This document shows, piece after piece, positions 21,535-23,026 of a stretch of 23,026 nt of DNA (the first letter of the stretch is position 1; each line of letters begins with the position of its first letter). Position numbers and translations under genes: made by a program. The stretch spans positions 1-23,026 of the forward strand of contig CAYJDR010000033.1 of NCBI GenBank assembly GCA_964368965.1, given 5' to 3'. The notes below the pieces were generated by a model. That model had not been told where the DNA came from. It searched no databases and worked only from the letters and a program-made list of their open reading frames with translations. Source of the stretch: CAYJDR01 sp964368965. GTDB taxonomy: Bacteria; Chrysiogenota; Deferribacteres; Deferribacterales; Mucispirillaceae.

Positions 21535-22863
21535 ATGGAATATAATAAAAATACTAAAATAGCTATATATGGTGCAGGAGCTGTCGGTGCATATTTCGGC
21601 ATGTGTATGCTTGAAGCTGGTTACGATGTTGAGTTTATCGCACGTGGTGAACACCTTAAAGCTATGCAAACAAATGGATTGATTGTTGAAGATGTTAGTA
21701 ATAATGTTGTTATACATAAACAAGTTAAAGCAAATAACTTGCTAAATGGTGAGTATGATATTATTTTCATAGCCGTAAAGTCAGGGCAAACAGATGATGT
21801 CGCAAAACTATGTGCTAACCATTTGTCAAAATCAGGGGCGATTGTATCTCTGCAAAACGGTATAGAAAATGGAAAGATAATCGCAAAATATATCCCTGAA
21901 GAATGTGTCATTCCGTCAGCAGTTTATATCACTGCGAATATTAAATGTGCAGGGCATATGCAGTTTATCACAGCTGGTAGAATGGCTTATAACTCATATG
22001 CTGAAAGTGGAAACGAACGTGCATTAGCTCTTAAAGCGTTATTGGATAATACTAAAATCTCTCATAAATTAGTTGATGATATTAAATATACTCAATGGCA
22101 AAAGTTGATGCTGAACGTCATATTTAATCCATTGACGGCATTATTTGGGTTTGTGAATAGAGATTTTCTTGCCAATAATGAAGCGTTGTCATTAGCGAAG
22201 CAATTATTTGATGAAGCAAGACTTGCAGCAGCTTTTGAAGGCGTCGATTTACCAGAGGAACTTTTCGAAAAGACTATTGAGGATAGTAAAGCATATTCAG
22301 GGTTTAAGTCTAGCATGTTGCAAGATATTGAGGCGAATAGATGTCCTGAAGTTGATGGTATTTTAGGGGCGGTTGCAAGGGTGCATAGGGCGAATAACTC
22401 TGTTGCCGTGCATACGGAAATGCTCATTAAGATAATGGATGTTAAGTATGGTGGCTGGTTTCATACATCATCTATCGTGGCAGCTGATGTGTTGGTTGCA
22501 GCAGGGCGTAAAGTTCTGTTGATAGAGCGAAAGAATGAACCACATGGCTATGCAATCCCTGGTGGATTTGTAAATAAGTTTGAACGTGTAGAAGATGCAG
22601 CAGTGAGAGAGCTATGTGAGGAAACAGGCATAAAAGCAGACGTCGCAGATATTGAGTTGCTAGGTGTATATTCAGACAGAGATAGGGACCCGCGAGGGCA
22701 TACGATAGGTGTTGTTTATCTTTACAGGGCAGATTATGAACTTGAGGCAGTTGCAATGGACGATGCAAAAGGGGTAGAGTATTTTGATGTTGATAACTTG
22801 CCAGATGAGATTGCTTTCGACCATAGGGAAATTATAAAGGACTTTGTAAGCAAGTATTTATAA
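21535..22863 (+). CDS. Ketopantoate reductase (PanE/ApbA)-like protein fused to a Nudix hydrolase
   Basis: One uninterrupted 442-codon frame encodes two enzymes. Residues 1-305 match 2-dehydropantoate 2-reductase, the NADPH enzyme making pantoate for CoA. It has a Rossmann motif GAGAVG (13-18), LQNGIEN, the catalytic-lysine segment WQKLMLNVIFNPLTAL (K190, N194, N198), and SSMLQDIEANR ending in E272 and D274. Residues about 307-442 form a Nudix hydrolase with a complete Nudix box, residues 344-366, exactly G-x5-E-x7-REL-C-EE-T-G-I. Flanking IPGGF and DRDRDPRGHT resemble ADP-ribose pyrophosphatases rather than CoA-specific Nudix enzymes. KPR proteins are usually about 300 residues, so this is a fusion, not a long variant. 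GAGGG just upstream supports the ATG. panB and panC are not visible. Confidence 0.9.
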   Translation: MEYNKNTKIAIYGAGAVGAYFGMCMLEAGYDVEFIARGEHLKAMQTNGLIVEDVSNNVVIHKQVKANNLLNGEYDIIFIAVKSGQTDDVAKLCANHLSKSGAIVSLQNGIENGKIIAKYIPEECVIPSAVYITANIKCAGHMQFITAGRMAYNSYAESGNERALALKALLDNTKISHKLVDDIKYTQWQKLMLNVIFNPLTALFGFVNRDFLANNEALSLAKQLFDEARLAAAFEGVDLPEELFEKTIEDSKAYSGFKSSMLQDIEANRCPEVDGILGAVARVHRANNSVAVHTEMLIKIMDVKYGGWFHTSSIVAADVLVAAGRKVLLIERKNEPHGYAIPGGFVNKFERVEDAAVRELCEETGIKADVADIELLGVYSDRDRDPRGHTIGVVYLYRADYELEAVAMDDAKGVEYFDVDNLPDEIAFDHREIIKDFVSKYL

Positions 22864-22868
22864 GGGTT

Positions 22869-22890
22869 TGAAAATTATTTTCATTTTTTT
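22869..22890 (+). terminator. Weak terminator-like hairpin after the fusion gene
   Basis: TGAAAA (22869-22874) and TTTTCA (22878-22883) form a 6-bp, mostly A:T stem with a 3-nt loop, followed by seven T. It sits six bases after the stop. Stem stability is low, so termination is uncertain. Confidence 0.35.
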
Positions 22891-22901
22891 GAAAAAAATG
22901 C

Positions 22902-22930
22902 TTGCATTTTAAATAAAAATACCATATAAC
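22902..22930 (+). promoter_or_regulatory. Likely promoter of the tRNA-Ser gene
   Basis: TTGCAT (22902-22907) and TATAAC (22925-22930) are 17 nt apart, placing a start site about 7 nt before the tRNA. The -35 lies within the inverted repeat AAAATGC-TT-GCATTTT (22895-22910). Confidence 0.6.
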
Positions 22931-22943
22931 ATAAATCCGACAG

Positions 22944-23026
22944 GGAAGAGTGGCCGAGTGGTTTAAGGCAGCGGTCTTGAAAACCGCCGTGGGTTAGTAG
23001 CTCACCGTGGGTTCAAATCCTACCTC
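22944..23026 (+). tRNA. tRNA-Ser (anticodon UGA), 3' end cut by the window
   Basis: The acceptor strand GGAAGAG (22944-22950) is followed by a D arm (TGGCCGAGTGGTTTAAGGCA). The anticodon stem GCGGT/ACCGC encloses the loop CTTGAAA with anticodon TGA at 22978-22980. A long class II variable arm (GTGGG pairing with CTCAC) and a T arm (GTGGGTTCAAATCCTAC) complete it. The window ends after CTC, the first three bases of the 3' acceptor strand; the last four pairs, discriminator and any encoded CCA are missing. The variable arm and TGA anticodon identify serine. Confidence 0.96.

Noticed and set aside
21535..22863. Frameshift or missed stop as the cause of the KPR-Nudix fusion
   Set aside because: The frame is continuous, both domains are complete at the junction, and no second ribosome-binding site plus start is evident before the Nudix domain.
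1..23026. CRISPR array, phage, insertion sequence or toxin-antitoxin module
   Set aside because: No regularly spaced repeats, transposase or integrase motifs, or paired small toxin-like genes were seen; the only tandem repeat is the coding one in infB.

Overview
The window is an A+T-rich bacterial chromosome segment, incomplete at both ends (it opens inside infB and closes inside a tRNA-Ser) and broken once by a run of exactly 100 N. A KDO-8-phosphate synthase and several lipobox or signal-peptide proteins indicate a Gram-negative cell with LPS. The metal-type KdsA, an LptM-like lipoprotein next to argH, and a lipoprotein resembling families I associate with Deltaproteobacteria and Deferribacteres suggest a Deferribacterota-like or deltaproteobacterial-grade organism. 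That placement is an inference, not a sequence match. I see no phage, IS element, CRISPR array or defence system; this is largely housekeeping chromosome.

Layout. (1) 2-6057, plus strand: the translation and RNA-processing cluster infB-rbfA-truB, then rpsO-pnp with its own likely promoter, closed by two successive hairpins. (2) 6319-8340: an NDUFA9-like SDR protein, a small four-helix membrane protein and a conserved lipoprotein ending at a clean terminator. (3) 8485-11085: a membrane hybrid histidine kinase with its own promoter, followed by the assembly gap (11100-11199), which is edged by a short sequence resembling common dispersed intergenic repeats. (4) 14606 down to 11287, minus strand: a tightly packed hisF-hisE-argH-lipoprotein operon mixing histidine, arginine and envelope functions. 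(5) 14666-17776, plus strand: a secreted two-part protein, kdsA and a one-helix protein, probably one transcript, divergent from hisF. (6) 17852-18499: a cysteine-rich pentapeptide-repeat protein. (7) 18791-19339: a SatP/YaaH-type acetate transporter with a near-consensus promoter and a bidirectional terminator. (8) 21409 down to 19383, minus strand: a GcvR-like double-ACT protein, peptide deformylase and a D-2-hydroxyacid dehydrogenase. (9) 21535-22863: a single reading frame joining a ketopantoate-reductase-like protein to a Nudix hydrolase. (10) A tRNA-Ser(UGA) with its own promoter.

The most unusual items are the ketopantoate reductase-Nudix fusion, the tandem 39-bp Gly/Arg-rich repeat in the IF2 N-terminal region, the LptM-like lipoprotein with a large extra domain behind argH, and the uncharacterised proteins co-transcribed with kdsA. 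None can be claimed as a wholly new system from sequence reading alone.
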